Assembly: GCF_002925905.1 (NCBI RefSeq)
Contig: NZ_PRDB01000001.1
Span: 372,001 to 436,000 of the forward strand
DNA: 64,000 nucleotides
Reading direction: 5' to 3'
Source of the DNA: Klebsiella michiganensis
GTDB lineage: Bacteria > Pseudomonadota > Gammaproteobacteria > Enterobacterales > Enterobacteriaceae
The notes below the pieces were generated by a model that saw only the letters and a list, made by a program, of their open reading frames with translations, searched no databases and had not been told where the DNA came from. Below, in pieces: positions 21,846 through 33,256 of this stretch. Made by a program: the position numbers and the translations under genes. Each line of letters begins with the position of its first letter. Position 1 is the stretch's first letter.

Positions 21846-21918
21846 ATCTACGATTCACCCAAAGGAAAATCGCACTATAAAATACATCGTTTTGGCGGGC
21901 AATGGTGGGCGAAAAGAA

Positions 21919-21942
21919 CATACCCGCCTGCTGGCGGGTATG
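21919..21942 (-). terminator. Hairpin after gldA
   Basis: CATACCCGCC and GGCGGGTATG pair perfectly over 10 bp with a 4-nt loop. On the minus strand it is followed by TTCTTTTCG, a weak U tract, so it is a partial terminator or mRNA stabiliser between gldA and the DeoR gene. Confidence 0.65.
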
Positions 21943-21952
21943 TCGCGAGGGT

Positions 21953-23056
21953 TTATTCCCACTCTTGCAGGAAGCGTTGACCGTACTGGTCGGCCACCAG
22001 AAGCGCGGCATAGACCTGATCCGGCGTCGCGCCGCCGGGCATATTGTGGATGGTTTCACCTTCCGCGCAGGCGGCTTCCGCCACGGTACGCATTTTGCCC
22101 GGGATATCGACTTTAATATCCAGCTGCGCCAGGGTGATAGGCAGCCCGACGCTATGGCACAGCGCCGCTACGGTTTCGATCTCTTCCACCGGCGCGTTTT
22201 CCAGTACCAGCTGCGTAAGCGTACCGAAAGCCACTTTTTCACCATGGTAGTAGTGGTGAGCGTCCGGAATAGCGGTCAGACCGTTATGGATAGCGTGCGC
22301 AGCCGCCAGGCCGCCGCTTTCAAAGCCGACGCCGCTCAGATAGGTGTTGGCTTCAATAACCCGTTCCAGCGCCGGCGTCACCACGTGCTGCTCCGCCGCC
22401 AGCATCGCTTTTTCGCCCTCTTCAACCAGCGTGTTGTAGCACAGTTCAGCCAGCGCCAGCGCCGCCTGGGTGCATTTTCCGCCCGCCATGGTGGTCGCGC
22501 CGCTGCGGGAGCAGGCACGCGCTTCAAACCAGGTCGCCAGCGCATCACCGATACCGGCTGCCAGCAGGCGCGCCGGGGCGCCTGCAACGATTTGCGTATC
22601 GACAATGACCATGTTCGGGTTGCGCGGCAGCATCAGGTAGCTATCAAACTCGCCGTCATCGGTATAGATGACCGAGAGCGCGCTGCACGGCGCGTCGGTG
22701 GAGGCAATCGTCGGGGCAATAACCACCGGCAGATTCATAAAATGTGCTAATGCTTTTGCGGTATCCAGCGTCTTGCCGCCGCCGATACCCAGCACGGCGG
22801 TGCAGCGGGCGGAACCGGAAATATCACGCAAGCGGTTGATTTCGTTATGTGAGCATTCGCCGCCAAACGGTGCGATTTCGCCAGCCAGCCCCGCATCCGC
22901 CAGGCTTTTACGCAGTTTTTCTTCGGCAAAACCGAGTACGAATTTATCGCCCACGATGAGCCAGCGTTCTGCCAACGGCTTGAGGTATCCACCAAGGCGG
23001 GTAATGACGTCCGCGCCCTGAATGTACTTACCGGGTGATTGAATAATGCGATCCAT
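21953..23056 (-). CDS. gldA: GldA, NAD-dependent glycerol dehydrogenase
   Basis: Zinc-dependent type III alcohol dehydrogenase converting glycerol and dihydroxyacetone; it also acts on methylglyoxal, hydroxyacetone and aminopropanol. It has 367 residues, nearly identical to E. coli GldA. The nucleotide-binding [13 protein letters not shown] is near residue 95, and metal ligands are in [26 protein letters not shown] and HGEKVAFG. It starts 56 nt after fsaB and is likely in one operon with it. GldA makes dihydroxyacetone and FsaB can use it as an aldol donor. Confidence 0.97.
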   Translation of the reverse strand: MDRIIQSPGKYIQGADVITRLGGYLKPLAERWLIVGDKFVLGFAEEKLRKSLADAGLAGEIAPFGGECSHNEINRLRDISGSARCTAVLGIGGGKTLDTAKALAHFMNLPVVIAPTIASTDAPCSALSVIYTDDGEFDSYLMLPRNPNMVIVDTQIVAGAPARLLAAGIGDALATWFEARACSRSGATTMAGGKCTQAALALAELCYNTLVEEGEKAMLAAEQHVVTPALERVIEANTYLSGVGFESGGLAAAHAIHNGLTAIPDAHHYYHGEKVAFGTLTQLVLENAPVEEIETVAALCHSVGLPITLAQLDIKVDIPGKMRTVAEAACAEGETIHNMPGGATPDQVYAALLVADQYGQRFLQEWE

Positions 23057-23112
23057 TTCTATTCCTCCTGGATGACCGTGATGCCACCCCCCTGGGCAGC
23101 TCGCCGATCGGG

Positions 23113-23775
23113 TTACAGGTTTAGCGTTCCAAAAGCGTTATTCCAGTCCTGCTCAAACTTCTCAATAGCTGACTCTACCGCAGGGGTACCGAGCATTTGT
23201 TGCGCTACATCTAACGGAAGGGTGATCGCTTCGCAGCCTGCTAACAGGCAATCCAGCACCTGGCGCGGCGTCTTAAAGCTGGCGGCCAGCACTTTGCTTT
23301 CCGGCGCATGCAGCTCCAGCAGGGACTGCAGCTCCTGGACCATGCGGATGCCGTCACCGCCCTGGGCGTCGACGCGGTTGACGTACGGCGCCACATATTT
23401 TGCCCCGGCCAGCGCGGCCAGCAGGCCCTGAGATGCGCTATATACCGCCGTACCCAGCGTGGGGATACCTTCTTTTTTCAACAGTTTGATAGCGGCAAGG
23501 CCTTCGGCGGTGACCGGGATTTTTACCACGATACCGGGGACGGCGTTGCTCAGGCGTTTGGCTTCTTCCACCATGCCCTTCGCGTCGCGGCTCATGGTCT
23601 GGGCGAACAGAATACCTTCCGGACCGACGGCTTTTTGCAGGCGCGGAAGAACATCCCAAACCGGCGTTTTACCGGCTGCGATAATGCTCGGGTTGGTGGT
23701 CACGCCGGCCAGCGGGTAGATGCGCGCCAGGCGTTCAACTTCTGCTACGTTTGCGGTGTCCAGATAGAGTTCCAT
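23113..23775 (-). CDS. fsaB: FsaB (TalC), fructose-6-phosphate aldolase 2
   Basis: Class I aldolase of the transaldolase family: dihydroxyacetone plus glyceraldehyde 3-phosphate to and from fructose 6-phosphate. It has 220 residues. The Schiff-base Lys85 is in [12 protein letters not shown], and [12 protein letters not shown] and [20 protein letters not shown] are conserved. With GldA it forms a short route from glycerol to fructose 6-phosphate. In E. coli the ptsA/frw PTS genes follow in this region; they are absent here. Confidence 0.95.
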   Translation of the reverse strand: MELYLDTANVAEVERLARIYPLAGVTTNPSIIAAGKTPVWDVLPRLQKAVGPEGILFAQTMSRDAKGMVEEAKRLSNAVPGIVVKIPVTAEGLAAIKLLKKEGIPTLGTAVYSASQGLLAALAGAKYVAPYVNRVDAQGGDGIRMVQELQSLLELHAPESKVLAASFKTPRQVLDCLLAGCEAITLPLDVAQQMLGTPAVESAIEKFEQDWNNAFGTLNL

Positions 23776-23980
23776 GATGCTTTCCTCAATGCTTAATTCG
23801 GTAGTGTCGTTGAGGAAAGAATACGGCTTTCACGCGGAGGGTCGCCAGATGACAAATTTGCCAAAAACTGGATAAATGTACGCATTGCGGTTAATGATGA
23901 TTTAGATCACATTTATCCCGCCACCCGGATTAAAATGGGAAAATAAGAGCGCACAAAAGTCAGGTTTAACACACAAAAAT

Positions 23981-24844
23981 CTAGTTTTTTAGCGAAGCCG
24001 TTTTTTCCGTCAGCTGGCTGTGATACTGACGGCGATACTCCGACGGCGAGCGCTCGGTGTTTTTGCGAAACAGGCGGCAGAAGTAGTTGCTGTCGGCGAA
24101 ACCACAGGCGTGGGCGATATCTTTCACTTTCATATCGTGGCCTTTTAGCAGCATTCTGGCCTGCTCCAGACGGATGTGATTCAGGTATTCGTTAAAGCCC
24201 ATTGGCCCGCATTTCTGGAACAGATGGGAAAGATAGTTTGGTGAGAGATAAAACGCCTGCGCCACCGACTCGCGGGTTAACGGGTCGGCAAAATGGGCAT
24301 CAATATGTTTACGAATCGCTTCAAAAAGCGCCTGGCTGCGCGATGACGTTTGTACCTGGCTGCCCAGCAGATCGGCACAGTGGCTGAGCAGGCTGGTGAC
24401 AATACAGCGGGCCGTATGCTGTTCCTGCGGCTGCATCTGCATTTCATTCAGCGCCTGCAGCAGAAACGATCCAACCCGGGGGCCGCGGCGAGGAACCTGC
24501 TGTTTATCCAGCACGTTAAGCGCGCTGCCGTCCCAGTGGCGTAGAACGAATTCCAGCTGCTGCTTACCAAATAAGACAGTTAACAGCGTGGAGGGCATCA
24601 GCCACTGCGGGTCATTCCATCCGCCTGCGGGGACGTACAGCACATCGTGCGGCGTCAGCTGCGCCTGGTCGGCCTTAATCGCCGGATCGCGAAGCTGCCC
24701 CGCAAGCATGATTTCGAGGCGCGGAAAATCGACGCTTAGCGCTTTCTCAGAAGCCGGTCTGGATTCTGTGGAAAAGTGGACTTTGCCGATTACCGCCGGG
24801 CCTTTAATAAAAGAATCAATGGCCTGATTAATGTCGCTATCCAT
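23981..24844 (-). CDS. yijO: YijO, AraC-family transcriptional regulator
   Basis: It has 287 residues and resembles E. coli YijO closely in its C-terminal half. An N-terminal cupin-like sensing domain (PRLEIMLAGQL, DVLYVPAGGWNDPQW) precedes the two HTH motifs of the AraC domain (about 180-278: LTRESVAQAFYLSPNYLSHL and VKDIAHACGFADSNYFCRLF). Targets and ligand are unknown. In E. coli yijO stands at the end of the frw-pfl cluster. Here it stands between fsaB and zinT, so it may act on fsaB-gldA; that is inference. Confidence 0.9.
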   Translation of the reverse strand: MDSDINQAIDSFIKGPAVIGKVHFSTESRPASEKALSVDFPRLEIMLAGQLRDPAIKADQAQLTPHDVLYVPAGGWNDPQWLMPSTLLTVLFGKQQLEFVLRHWDGSALNVLDKQQVPRRGPRVGSFLLQALNEMQMQPQEQHTARCIVTSLLSHCADLLGSQVQTSSRSQALFEAIRKHIDAHFADPLTRESVAQAFYLSPNYLSHLFQKCGPMGFNEYLNHIRLEQARMLLKGHDMKVKDIAHACGFADSNYFCRLFRKNTERSPSEYRRQYHSQLTEKTASLKN

Positions 24845-24948
24845 TCTCTCTCCGCGTCGCGCGATCCCGTTTCATCATACCTAACAAACTGGCAGAGGGA
24901 AAAGCCGCGCGATTTTTCTGCGAAGAGAGTTGTAAGATTTGATTGATA

Positions 24949-24963
24949 TGTTATATCGTAACA
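24949..24963. promoter_or_regulatory. Zur operator upstream of zinT
   Basis: TGTTA-TATCG-TAACA is a symmetric operator core inside a longer stretch that resembles the gammaproteobacterial Zur box (GAAATGTTATA-N-TATAACATTTC). It ends 32 nt before the zinT ATG, well placed to block transcription when zinc is plentiful. Confidence 0.82.
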
Positions 24964-24995
24964 CATTATTGCAAACCTAAACTCAGGAGAGAGTG

Positions 24996-25643
24996 ATGAC
25001 CCGAAAGATTTCCGCGCTTATGCTTGGTGTAAGCCTGGTCCTGGCGAGCAGTCAGGCGGTCGCCCACGGCCACCATAGCCATGGCCCGGCGCTGACCGAA
25101 GCGGAGCAGAAGGCGAGTGAAGGCATTTTTGCCGACCAGGACGTAAAGGACAGGGCGCTGAGCGACTGGGAGGGTATCTGGCAGTCGGTTAATCCCTATC
25201 TGCTGAACGGCGATTTAGATCCGGTACTGGAGCAGAAGGCCAAAAAAGCCGGTAAAAGCGTGGCGGAATATCGGGAGTATTATAAGAAGGGCTACGCTAC
25301 CGATGTGGACCAGATTGGTATCGAAGATAACGTCATGGAGTTTCACGTCGGGAAAACCGTCAACGCCTGCCGGTACGCCTATTCCGGCTACAAAATTCTG
25401 ACCTACGCATCCGGTAAAAAAGGCGTGCGCTACCTGTTCGAATGCCAGCAGGCGGATTCAAAAGCGCCGAAGTTTGTTCAGTTTAGCGATCACACCATCG
25501 CGCCGCGCAAGTCCCAACATTTCCATATCTTTACGGGCAATGAGTCCCAGGAAGCGCTGCTGAAAGAGATGGATAACTGGCCAACCTACTATCCTTATGC
25601 CCTGCATAAAGAGCAGATTGTCGACGAAATGCTGCACCACTAA
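24996..25643 (+). CDS. zinT: ZinT, periplasmic zinc-binding chaperone
   Basis: Periplasmic protein that binds Zn2+ (and Cd2+) and passes zinc to ZnuA under starvation. It has 215 residues. The signal peptide ends about residue 23 (AVA), directly before the His-rich HGHHSHG. The lipocalin-like core contains [21 protein letters not shown] and the metal ligands in [24 protein letters not shown] one codon upstream (24993) is too close to AGGAGA; the ATG fits better. It is divergent from yijO, with a Zur operator. E. coli has zinT at an unrelated locus, so the placement before ppc is notable. Confidence 0.96.
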   Translation: MTRKISALMLGVSLVLASSQAVAHGHHSHGPALTEAEQKASEGIFADQDVKDRALSDWEGIWQSVNPYLLNGDLDPVLEQKAKKAGKSVAEYREYYKKGYATDVDQIGIEDNVMEFHVGKTVNACRYAYSGYKILTYASGKKGVRYLFECQQADSKAPKFVQFSDHTIAPRKSQHFHIFTGNESQEALLKEMDNWPTYYPYALHKEQIVDEMLHH

Positions 25644-25644
25644 T

Positions 25645-25681
25645 AAAAAAAGCTCCGGTAAACGCAATGCTTACCGGAGCT
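25645..25681. terminator. Terminator between zinT and ppc
   Basis: AGCTCCGGTAA and TTACCGGAGCT form an 11-bp stem; an A run precedes it and TATGGTTTTT follows. It probably ends both convergent transcripts. Confidence 0.83.
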
Positions 25682-25692
25682 ATGGTTTTTAA

Positions 25693-25722
25693 CCCGGCTC
25701 GCGCTACGCTTAGCCGGGCTAC
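25693..25722. repeat. REP element between zinT and ppc
   Basis: CCCGGCTCGCGCTACGCTTA then GCCGGGCTAC is a REP palindrome of the GC-rich enteric type, lying beside the ppc 3' end. Confidence 0.78.
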
Positions 25723-25739
25723 AGGTTTCTCAGGGCGAA

Positions 25740-28391
25740 CTAGCCGGTGTTACGCATGCCTGCCGCAACGCCTGCGATGGTGACCATCAGCGCTTGCTCA
25801 ACGCGCGGGTCCGGTTTTTCACCTTTCTCTTCCGCCAGACGTGAACGATGGAGCAGCTCGGCCTGGAGCACGTTCAGCGGGTCGGTATAGATATTACGTA
25901 GCTGGATGGACTCCGCGATCCACGGCAGGTCGGCCATCAGGTGGGAGTCGTTGGCGATTGCCAGTACCACGTTGATATCGGCGGACAGCAGTTCACGCAG
26001 CTCTTCGCCCAGCTTCCACAGTTCCGGTTTCACCAGACGCTGATCGTAATATTCCGCCAGCCACAGGTCGGCTTTTGAGTAGACCATCTCCAGCATGCCG
26101 AGGCGGGTAGAGAAGAACGGCCAGTCGCGGCACATGCTTTCCAGCTCGCTCTGCTTGCCGCCTTCAACGACTTTTTGCAGCGCGGCGCCGGCGCCCAGCC
26201 AGGCTGGCAGCATCAGGCGGTTTTGCGTCCACGCAAAGATCCACGGAATGGCGCGCAGCGACTCGACGCCGCCGGTCGGGCGACGTTTGGCCGGACGCGA
26301 GCCCAGCGGCAGTTTGCCCAGCTCCTGCTCCGGCGTCGCGGAACGGAAGTAAGGAACAAAATCTTTATTTTCACGCACGTAGCCGCGATACATCTCGCAG
26401 GAGACGTCGGACAGCTCGGCCATGATGTCGCGCCATTGCGCTTTTGGCTCCGGCGGCGGCAGCAGGTTGGCTTCCAGAATCGCGCTGGTGTAGAGCGACA
26501 GGCTGCTGATGGTGACTTCCGGCAGGCCGTATTTAAAGCGGATCATCTCGCCCTGTTCGGTAACGCGCAGGCCGCCTTTCAGGCTTCCCGGAGGCTGAGA
26601 GAGCAGGGCCGCGTGCGCCGGCGCGCCGCCGCGGCCGATAGAACCGCCGCGACCGTGGAACAGCGTCAGCTCAATGCCGGCTTTTTCACAGGTCTTAATT
26701 AACGCGTCCTGCGCCTGATACTGCGCCCAGGAGGCGGCCATCACGCCCGCATCTTTCGCCGAGTCGGAATAGCCGATCATGACCATCTGCTTGCCCTGGA
26801 TAAAGCCGCGATACCAGTCGATATTCAGCAGCTGGGTCATAACGTCGTCGGCGTTATTCAGGTCGTCCAGCGTTTCGAACAGCGGGGCGACCGGCAGCGC
26901 GAAGCCGATGCCGGCCTCTTTCAACAGCAGATGCACGGCCAGGACGTCTGACGGCGTTTTCGCCATCGAAATCACGTAGGCCGCAATAGAGCCGCGCGGC
27001 GCTTCGGAGATGACTTTGCACGTCTCGAGCACTTCGCGCGTTTCTTCGCTTGGCTCCCACTGGCGCGGCAGCAGAGGACGCTTGGAGTTCAGTTCGCGGA
27101 TCAGGAAGGCCTGTTTATCGGCTTCTGACCAGCTTTCATAGTCGCCGATGCCGAGATAGCGGGTCATTTCGCCCAGCGCTTCGGTGTGGCGGGTGCTTTC
27201 CTGACGGATATCGATACGCACCAGCGGTACGCCAAAGGCTTTTACGCGGCGCAGGGTATCGAGCAGCTCGCCGTTGGCGATAATGCCCATACCGCAGGCT
27301 TGTAGCGACTGGTAACAGGCGTAAAGCGGTTCCCACAGCTGCTCGTTTTGCGTGATAAGGCCCGCCGGTTTCGGCAGTTTCTGTCCTTTCAGGCGCGCTT
27401 CCAGCCAGGCCTGGGTCTCCATCAGCTGCGTGCGCAGTTTTTTCATCAGGTAACGATAGGGTTCCTGAGCGCCTTCCGCGCCTGCCAGCTCACGCAGCTC
27501 GTCGGTGCACTCAACCATCGACAGCTCGGAAATCAGCAGCTGGACATCTTTCAGGAACAGATCGGTTGCCTTCCAGCGGCTGAGCAGCAGGACGTGGCGG
27601 GTAATGTCGGCGGTCACGTTCGGGTTGCCGTCGCGGTCGCCGCCCATCCAGGACGTAAAGCGAACCGGAACAAAATCGACCGGCAACCGATAGTTCAGGT
27701 TATCTTCCAGCTGTTCATTCAGCTCGCGCAGGTAGTTCGGTACGCCTTCCCACAGGCTATTTTCGACAACCGCGAAGCCCCATTTGGCTTCATCCACCGG
27801 GGTAGGGCGATGCTTGCGGATTTCATCGGTGTGCCACGACTGGGCAATCAGCTGGCGCAGACGGCGCATGACCTGATGACGTTCATAGTCCGCAATGTCG
27901 TTGTTATCGAGCTGCTTCAGGCAGCTGTTGATCTCGCCCATCTTGTGGATCAGCGTACGACGCGTGATTTCGGTCGGGTGCGCGGTCAGCACCAGCTCCA
28001 GCGACAGGGATTCAACGGCTTGTTTAATAATCGTTTCGTTGAGATTGGGTTGCTCTTTGAGCTTTCTCAGGGTACGGGCAATCACTTCCGGATTACTGGC
28101 CGCTTCGCCTTTTGGCGAAATGCTGTGGTATTGCTCAGCGGTATTCGCCAGGTTCAGAAACTGGCTAAAGGCGCGCGCCACCGGCAGCAGCTCGTCGTTG
28201 GACAAGTTTTGCAGCGTGGTGAGCAGCTCCTGGCGGTTGGCTTCATTGCCAGCGCGAGAAGATTTGGACAACTTACGGATAGTTTCGACACGATCAAGAA
28301 TGTTTTCTCCCAGCGCATCCTTGATGGTGTCGCCCAGCACCTTACCGAGCATACTGACATTACTACGCAAAGCGGAATATTGTTCGTTCAT
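25740..28391 (-). CDS. ppc: Ppc, phosphoenolpyruvate carboxylase
   Basis: Anaplerotic fixation of bicarbonate on PEP to give oxaloacetate; a cytosolic tetramer activated by acetyl-CoA and fructose 1,6-bisphosphate and inhibited by aspartate. It has 883 residues when started at [15 protein letters not shown], as in E. coli; eight in-frame codons upstream are spurious. Catalytic motifs are [13 protein letters not shown] (His near 138), [32 protein letters not shown] and FKYGLPEV, and the protein ends in RNTG. Confidence 0.98.
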   Translation of the reverse strand: MNEQYSALRSNVSMLGKVLGDTIKDALGENILDRVETIRKLSKSSRAGNEANRQELLTTLQNLSNDELLPVARAFSQFLNLANTAEQYHSISPKGEAASNPEVIARTLRKLKEQPNLNETIIKQAVESLSLELVLTAHPTEITRRTLIHKMGEINSCLKQLDNNDIADYERHQVMRRLRQLIAQSWHTDEIRKHRPTPVDEAKWGFAVVENSLWEGVPNYLRELNEQLEDNLNYRLPVDFVPVRFTSWMGGDRDGNPNVTADITRHVLLLSRWKATDLFLKDVQLLISELSMVECTDELRELAGAEGAQEPYRYLMKKLRTQLMETQAWLEARLKGQKLPKPAGLITQNEQLWEPLYACYQSLQACGMGIIANGELLDTLRRVKAFGVPLVRIDIRQESTRHTEALGEMTRYLGIGDYESWSEADKQAFLIRELNSKRPLLPRQWEPSEETREVLETCKVISEAPRGSIAAYVISMAKTPSDVLAVHLLLKEAGIGFALPVAPLFETLDDLNNADDVMTQLLNIDWYRGFIQGKQMVMIGYSDSAKDAGVMAASWAQYQAQDALIKTCEKAGIELTLFHGRGGSIGRGGAPAHAALLSQPPGSLKGGLRVTEQGEMIRFKYGLPEVTISSLSLYTSAILEANLLPPPEPKAQWRDIMAELSDVSCEMYRGYVRENKDFVPYFRSATPEQELGKLPLGSRPAKRRPTGGVESLRAIPWIFAWTQNRLMLPAWLGAGAALQKVVEGGKQSELESMCRDWPFFSTRLGMLEMVYSKADLWLAEYYDQRLVKPELWKLGEELRELLSADINVVLAIANDSHLMADLPWIAESIQLRNIYTDPLNVLQAELLHRSRLAEEKGEKPDPRVEQALMVTIAGVAAGMRNTG

Positions 28392-28645
28392 GTTACCCCA
28401 GACACCCCATCTCATTTTATTTTGTTATATCCGGCGCTCGATAATTTGAGCAGTGGATAAGCAACCGTCTTTTATAAAGCCACGTAAAAACCCCCACGTC
28501 AATTGTTGCGAAATCGCTTCAGCAAACGAATAAATGGCGGCAATTTGCGAAATTTAACTCGGAGGTCGCTTGATAAGCGTTGCTTATGAAAATGTGATAA
28601 TTGTCACCCTCTCGCGCCGATGAAATCGCACGAGAGAATGGGTAT

Positions 28646-29797
28646 TTAATGCCAGCAAAAATGGTGAACCACCTGAGTGATGAGCTCGCGGGTCGGCTTA
28701 ATAAAGCGCGTTTCCAGGTACTCATCCGGCTGGTGGGCCTGGTTGATAGAGCCCGGGCCTAACACCAGCGTTGGGCAGAGGGTCTGAATAAACGGCGCTT
28801 CGGTACAGTAGTTGACCACGTCGGTTTGCGCGCCGAGGAGTTTTTCGACGACCTCAACCAGCTTATGGTCCGGCGGGCATTCGTACCCGGGGATCGGCGG
28901 ATGCAGTTCAGCAACGGTCAGGCGTCCAGGCCAGCGCTCGCTCACCGGTGCCAGCGCTTCGTTAAGGAGCCCGTTGAGATCGTTGAGCGTCATTCCGGGC
29001 AGCGGACGAATATCCATATGCAGTTCGCAGCAGGCGCAAATGCGGTTGGAGGCATCGCCGCCGTGAATTGCCCCGAGGTTAAGTGTGGGATACGGGACGG
29101 TAAAGGCGGCATAGTGATAACGCTCTTTTAAGTCGTCGCGCAGCTGCATGATGCGGCCAATGGCGTCGTGCATCAGTTCAATCGCGTTGACGCCGCGTGC
29201 CGGGTCGCTGGAGTGGCCCGACTGCCCCTGAATGCGAACCGCGTTGGACATGTGGCCTTTGTGCGCGCGTATCGGCTGCAGCGACGTGGGCTCGCCAATA
29301 ATGGCGCAGTCCGGTCGCAGCTGGGTCGTCTCGGCGAAGTAGCGGGCGCCGGCCATGCTGGTCTCTTCATCGGCCGTCGCCAGAATATAGAGCGGCTTTT
29401 TCAGCTGAGTGACGTCAACGTCGCGCAGGGCGTCGAGAATAAAAGCGAAGAAGCCTTTCATATCCGCGGTGCCGAGACCGTACAGCTTATTGTCGTGCTC
29501 GGTCAGGGTAAAAGGGTCGCGGTTCCAGCGGCCATCATCAAACGGGACGGTATCGGTGTGCCCGGCAAGCAGCAGGCCGCCAGCGCCGTGGCCGCTGCTG
29601 GCCAGCAGGTTGAATTTATTACGCGTATCCGGGACTGGCTGAACTTCAACATTAAAGCCGATATCGCGGAACCAGCCTGCCAGTAAATTGATTAAAGACT
29701 CATTGCTTTGATCCAGCGCCTCTTCGGTTGCGCTGATGGAAGGTGTGGCGATCAGCGCGCGGTAAATCTCGATAAAGGGCGGTAATTTGTTTTTCAT
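28646..29797 (-). CDS. argE: ArgE, acetylornithine deacetylase
   Basis: M20-family metallohydrolase: N-acetylornithine to ornithine in arginine synthesis. It has 383 residues from [12 protein letters not shown]; the frame extends 13 codons further, but E. coli uses this Met. Metal-binding [27 protein letters not shown] and GEPTS are present. It is divergent from argCBH with ARG boxes between. A 254-nt non-coding gap separates it from ppc; I see no gene in that gap. Confidence 0.97.
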   Translation of the reverse strand: MKNKLPPFIEIYRALIATPSISATEEALDQSNESLINLLAGWFRDIGFNVEVQPVPDTRNKFNLLASSGHGAGGLLLAGHTDTVPFDDGRWNRDPFTLTEHDNKLYGLGTADMKGFFAFILDALRDVDVTQLKKPLYILATADEETSMAGARYFAETTQLRPDCAIIGEPTSLQPIRAHKGHMSNAVRIQGQSGHSSDPARGVNAIELMHDAIGRIMQLRDDLKERYHYAAFTVPYPTLNLGAIHGGDASNRICACCELHMDIRPLPGMTLNDLNGLLNEALAPVSERWPGRLTVAELHPPIPGYECPPDHKLVEVVEKLLGAQTDVVNYCTEAPFIQTLCPTLVLGPGSINQAHQPDEYLETRFIKPTRELITQVVHHFCWH

Positions 29798-29821
29798 TGT
29801 TGACACACCTCGGGTCGTGAT

Positions 29822-29860
29822 AGTATCAATATTCATGCATTATTTGTGAATAAAAATACA
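29822..29860. promoter_or_regulatory. Paired ARG boxes (ArgR operator) between argE and argC
   Basis: Two 18-bp ARG boxes, AGTATCAATATTCATGCA (29822-29839) and TTTGTGAATAAAAATACA (29843-29860), are separated by 3 bp, the standard spacing for one ArgR hexamer. This is the bipolar argE/argCBH control region. Confidence 0.85.
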
Positions 29861-29981
29861 TTATCGTTGAGCGTAAGAAAACCCATCGAATGTAAGGATG
29901 ATGCTCTTACGGCTCAACAGGGTGGGGAAGGCAACGGTCTTCCAGGGCAAATATACGTAAGCAAGAAGGTGAAGAGCCCCA

Positions 29982-30986
29982 ATGTTGAACACGCTGATTG
30001 TGGGCGCCAGCGGTTATGCCGGCGCAGAGCTAGTGGCCTATGTAAATCGCCATCCTCATATGACCATAACCGCATTGACGGTCTCCGCGCAAAGCAATGA
30101 TGCGGGAAAATTAGTTTCCGATTTGCATCCGCAGCTGAAAGGCATTGTCGATCTGCCGCTGCAGCCGATGTCCGATATCAGCGAGTTTAGCGCCGGAGTC
30201 GATGTCGTTTTTCTGGCTACCGCGCACGAGGTAAGCCATGACCTGGCGCCGCAGTTTCTCGCCGCTGGCTGCGTCGTGTTCGATCTCTCCGGGGCGTTCC
30301 GCGTTAATGACGGCGCCTTCTATGAAAAATATTACGGTTTCACTCATCAGCACCCTGAACTGCTGGAGCAGGCGGTTTACGGCCTGGCCGAGTGGAGCGT
30401 CGAAAAGCTAAAAGAAGCCAATCTGATCGCCGTACCGGGCTGCTACCCGACGGCGGCTCAGCTATCGTTAAAACCGCTGATCGACGCGGGGCTGCTGGAT
30501 CTTAACCAGTGGCCGGTGATCAACGCGACCAGCGGAGTCAGCGGCGCCGGGCGTAAAGCCTCTATCGGCAATAGCTTCTGCGAAGTCAGCCTGCAACCCT
30601 ACGGCGTTTTCAACCACCGTCATCACCCGGAAATTTCAACCCACCTGGGCGCGGACGTTATTTTTACTCCGCATCTGGGCAATTTTAAGCGCGGGATTCT
30701 GGAAACCATTACCTGCCGTCTGAAGCCTGGCGTGAGCAAAGAGCAGGTGGCGGCGGTATTCCAGCAGGCCTATGCGGATAAGCCGCTGGTACGTTTATAC
30801 GATAAAGGTGTCCCTGCATTGAAAAATGTCGTGGGTCTGCCATTCTGTGATATCGGTTTTGTGGTCCAGGATGAACATATCATCGTGGTGGCGGCGGAAG
30901 ATAACCTGCTGAAAGGCGCGGCCGCGCAGGCCGTGCAGTGCGCAAATATTCGTTTCGGCTTCGCTGAGACGCAGTCTCTTATTTAA
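29982..30986 (+). CDS. argC: ArgC, N-acetyl-gamma-glutamyl-phosphate reductase
   Basis: NADPH-dependent third step of arginine synthesis. It has 334 residues, as in E. coli. The N-terminal Rossmann motif is [12 protein letters not shown] (7-18), the catalytic Cys is in [16 protein letters not shown], and the conserved histidine is in NHRHHPEIS. It is first in argCBH, and argB follows within 6 nt. Confidence 0.98.
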   Translation: MLNTLIVGASGYAGAELVAYVNRHPHMTITALTVSAQSNDAGKLVSDLHPQLKGIVDLPLQPMSDISEFSAGVDVVFLATAHEVSHDLAPQFLAAGCVVFDLSGAFRVNDGAFYEKYYGFTHQHPELLEQAVYGLAEWSVEKLKEANLIAVPGCYPTAAQLSLKPLIDAGLLDLNQWPVINATSGVSGAGRKASIGNSFCEVSLQPYGVFNHRHHPEISTHLGADVIFTPHLGNFKRGILETITCRLKPGVSKEQVAAVFQQAYADKPLVRLYDKGVPALKNVVGLPFCDIGFVVQDEHIIVVAAEDNLLKGAAAQAVQCANIRFGFAETQSLI

Positions 30987-30992
30987 GGTGTG

Positions 30993-31769
30993 ATGATGAA
31001 TCCTTTAATTATCAAACTTGGCGGCGTCCTGCTGGACAGCGAAGAAGCGCTTGAGCGCCTGTTTACGGCACTGGTGAACTACCGCGAATCCCATCAGCGC
31101 CCGCTGATTATTGTGCACGGCGGCGGCTGCGTGGTGGATGAACTCATGAAGCAGCTCAACCTGCCGGTGAACAAGAAAAACGGTCTGCGGGTCACGCCGG
31201 CGGATCAGATCGACATTATTACCGGCGCGCTGGCGGGAACCGCCAACAAAACGCTGCTGGCGTGGGCGAAGAAGCACGGCCTGGCTGCCGTTGGGCTATT
31301 CCTCGGCGATGGCGATAGCGTCAAAGTGACGCAGCTTGATGAAGAGCTGGGTCATGTCGGATTCGCTCAGCCAGGTTCTCCGGCGCTGATTAACACGCTG
31401 CTGGCGGGCGGTTATATGCCGGTCGTTAGCTCCATCGGCGTCACCGATGAAGGCGAGTTGATGAACGTTAACGCCGACCAGGCGGCGACCGCGCTGGCGG
31501 CAACGCTCGGCGCAGACCTGATTCTGCTGTCTGACGTAAGCGGCATTCTTGATGGCAAAGGGCAGCGCATCGCGGAAATGACCGCCGAGAAGGCTGAACA
31601 GCTGATCGAGCAGGGCATTATCACCGACGGCATGATCGTCAAAGTGAATGCGGCCCTGGACGCGGCGCGGACATTAGGCCGTCCGGTCGATATCGCCTCC
31701 TGGCGCCACGCGGAGCAGCTCCCTGCGCTGTTTAACGGCACGCCGATCGGCACGCGTATACTGGCATAA
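30993..31769 (+). CDS. argB: ArgB, N-acetylglutamate kinase
   Basis: Amino-acid-kinase-fold enzyme phosphorylating N-acetylglutamate. It has 258 residues. [36 protein letters not shown] and [13 protein letters not shown] mark substrate and nucleotide sites. Three tandem start candidates exist (GTG 30990, ATG 30993, ATG 30996). I chose the one giving MMNPLIIK as in E. coli, though AAGG at 30985 is better spaced for 30996. Confidence 0.97.
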   Translation: MMNPLIIKLGGVLLDSEEALERLFTALVNYRESHQRPLIIVHGGGCVVDELMKQLNLPVNKKNGLRVTPADQIDIITGALAGTANKTLLAWAKKHGLAAVGLFLGDGDSVKVTQLDEELGHVGFAQPGSPALINTLLAGGYMPVVSSIGVTDEGELMNVNADQAATALAATLGADLILLSDVSGILDGKGQRIAEMTAEKAEQLIEQGIITDGMIVKVNAALDAARTLGRPVDIASWRHAEQLPALFNGTPIGTRILA

Positions 31770-31788
31770 TCAATTTATCATTTTGTCG

Positions 31789-31813
31789 GCCCGGTAAGCG
31801 TAGCGTCGCCGGG
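31789..31813. repeat. REP element between argB and argH
   Basis: GGCCCGGTAAGCGTAGCGTCGCCGGG and its surroundings form a REP palindrome in the 77-nt argB-argH gap. It may tune relative argB and argH mRNA levels. Confidence 0.72.
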
Positions 31814-31846
31814 TAATAAAATTCAAAGATATTAAGGAAGCATGTT

Positions 31847-33220
31847 ATGGCACTTTGGGGTGGGCGTTTTACTCAGGCAGCGGATCAGCGGTTCAAACAG
31901 TTCAACGACTCTTTGCGCTTTGACTATCGCCTGGCGGAGCAGGATATCGTTGGCTCTGTTGCCTGGTCCAAAGCGCTGGTGACGGTGGGCGTACTGTCCG
32001 CCGATGAGCAGCTACAGCTGGAAGAGGCGCTGAACGTTCTGCTGGAAGACGTGCGGGCTAACCCGCAGCAGATCCTTGAAAGCGATGCGGAAGATATTCA
32101 TAGCTGGGTGGAAGGTAAGCTAATCGACAAGGTCGGCCAACTGGGCAAAAAGCTGCACACCGGACGTAGCCGTAATGACCAGGTGGCGACCGACCTGAAG
32201 CTGTGGTGCAAAGATACCGTGATGGAACTGCTGTCGGCGAATCGTCAGCTACAAAGCGCGCTGGTTGAGACGGCGGAGAATAATCAGGACGCCGTTATGC
32301 CGGGCTATACCCACCTGCAGCGCGCGCAGCCGGTGACGTTTGCCCACTGGTGTCTGGCCTATGTCGAAATGCTGGCGCGTGATGAAAGCCGCCTGCAGGA
32401 TGCGCTTAAACGTCTGGACGTCAGCCCGCTGGGCTGCGGAGCGCTAGCGGGTACCGCCTATGAAATCGATCGTGAACAGCTTGCCGGCTGGCTGGGCTTC
32501 GCATCGGCGACCCGCAATAGTCTGGACAGCGTGTCCGATCGCGATCACGTACTGGAACTGCTGTCCGATGCCTCAATCGGTATGGTCCACCTGTCGCGTT
32601 TTGCTGAAGATCTGATCTTCTTCAATACCGGCGAAGCGGGCTTTGTTGAGCTTTCTGACCGCGTGACTTCTGGCTCATCCCTGATGCCGCAGAAGAAAAA
32701 CCCGGATGCGCTGGAGCTGATCCGCGGTAAATGCGGCCGCGTGCAGGGTGCGCTGACCGGCATGATGATGACCCTCAAAGGGCTACCGCTGGCCTACAAC
32801 AAAGATATGCAGGAAGATAAAGAAGGCCTGTTTGACGCGCTTGATACCTGGCTCGACTGCCTGCATATGGCGGCACTGGTGCTCGACGGTATTCAGGTAA
32901 AACGCCCGCGTTGTGAAGAAGCCGCGCAGCAGGGTTACGCCAACGCCACCGAACTGGCGGATTACCTGGTTGCCAAAGGCGTACCGTTCCGTGAAGCGCA
33001 CCATATTGTCGGTGAAGCGGTAGTGGAAGCCATTGCCCAGGGCAAGCCGCTGGAGGATCTGCCGCTGGCCGATTTGCAGAAATTTAGCCCCGTGATTGCG
33101 GATGACGTCTATCCGATTCTGGCGCTGCAGTCGTGTCTGGATAAGCGTGCGGCTAAAGGTGGCGTTTCTCCTCAGCAGGTGGCTCAGGCGATTGCCGACG
33201 CTAAACAGCGTCTGGTGTGA
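31847..33220 (+). CDS. argH: ArgH, argininosuccinate lyase
   Basis: Last step of arginine synthesis, releasing fumarate from argininosuccinate. It has 457 residues, as in E. coli. The superfamily signature [19 protein letters not shown] (about 277-295) is present, as are [12 protein letters not shown] and [12 protein letters not shown] with the catalytic histidine. It ends the argCBH operon and is followed by a terminator at 33257-33286. Confidence 0.98.
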   Translation: MALWGGRFTQAADQRFKQFNDSLRFDYRLAEQDIVGSVAWSKALVTVGVLSADEQLQLEEALNVLLEDVRANPQQILESDAEDIHSWVEGKLIDKVGQLGKKLHTGRSRNDQVATDLKLWCKDTVMELLSANRQLQSALVETAENNQDAVMPGYTHLQRAQPVTFAHWCLAYVEMLARDESRLQDALKRLDVSPLGCGALAGTAYEIDREQLAGWLGFASATRNSLDSVSDRDHVLELLSDASIGMVHLSRFAEDLIFFNTGEAGFVELSDRVTSGSSLMPQKKNPDALELIRGKCGRVQGALTGMMMTLKGLPLAYNKDMQEDKEGLFDALDTWLDCLHMAALVLDGIQVKRPRCEEAAQQGYANATELADYLVAKGVPFREAHHIVGEAVVEAIAQGKPLEDLPLADLQKFSPVIADDVYPILALQSCLDKRAAKGGVSPQQVAQAIADAKQRLV

Positions 33221-33256
33221 TCCGCCTGCGGGGCTGCTTTTAAGGCGGTAAATAAA

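Noticed and set aside
27348-28460. Plus-strand frame of 370 codons over the 5' part of ppc
   Set aside because: Shadow of ppc; low complexity, no start signal.
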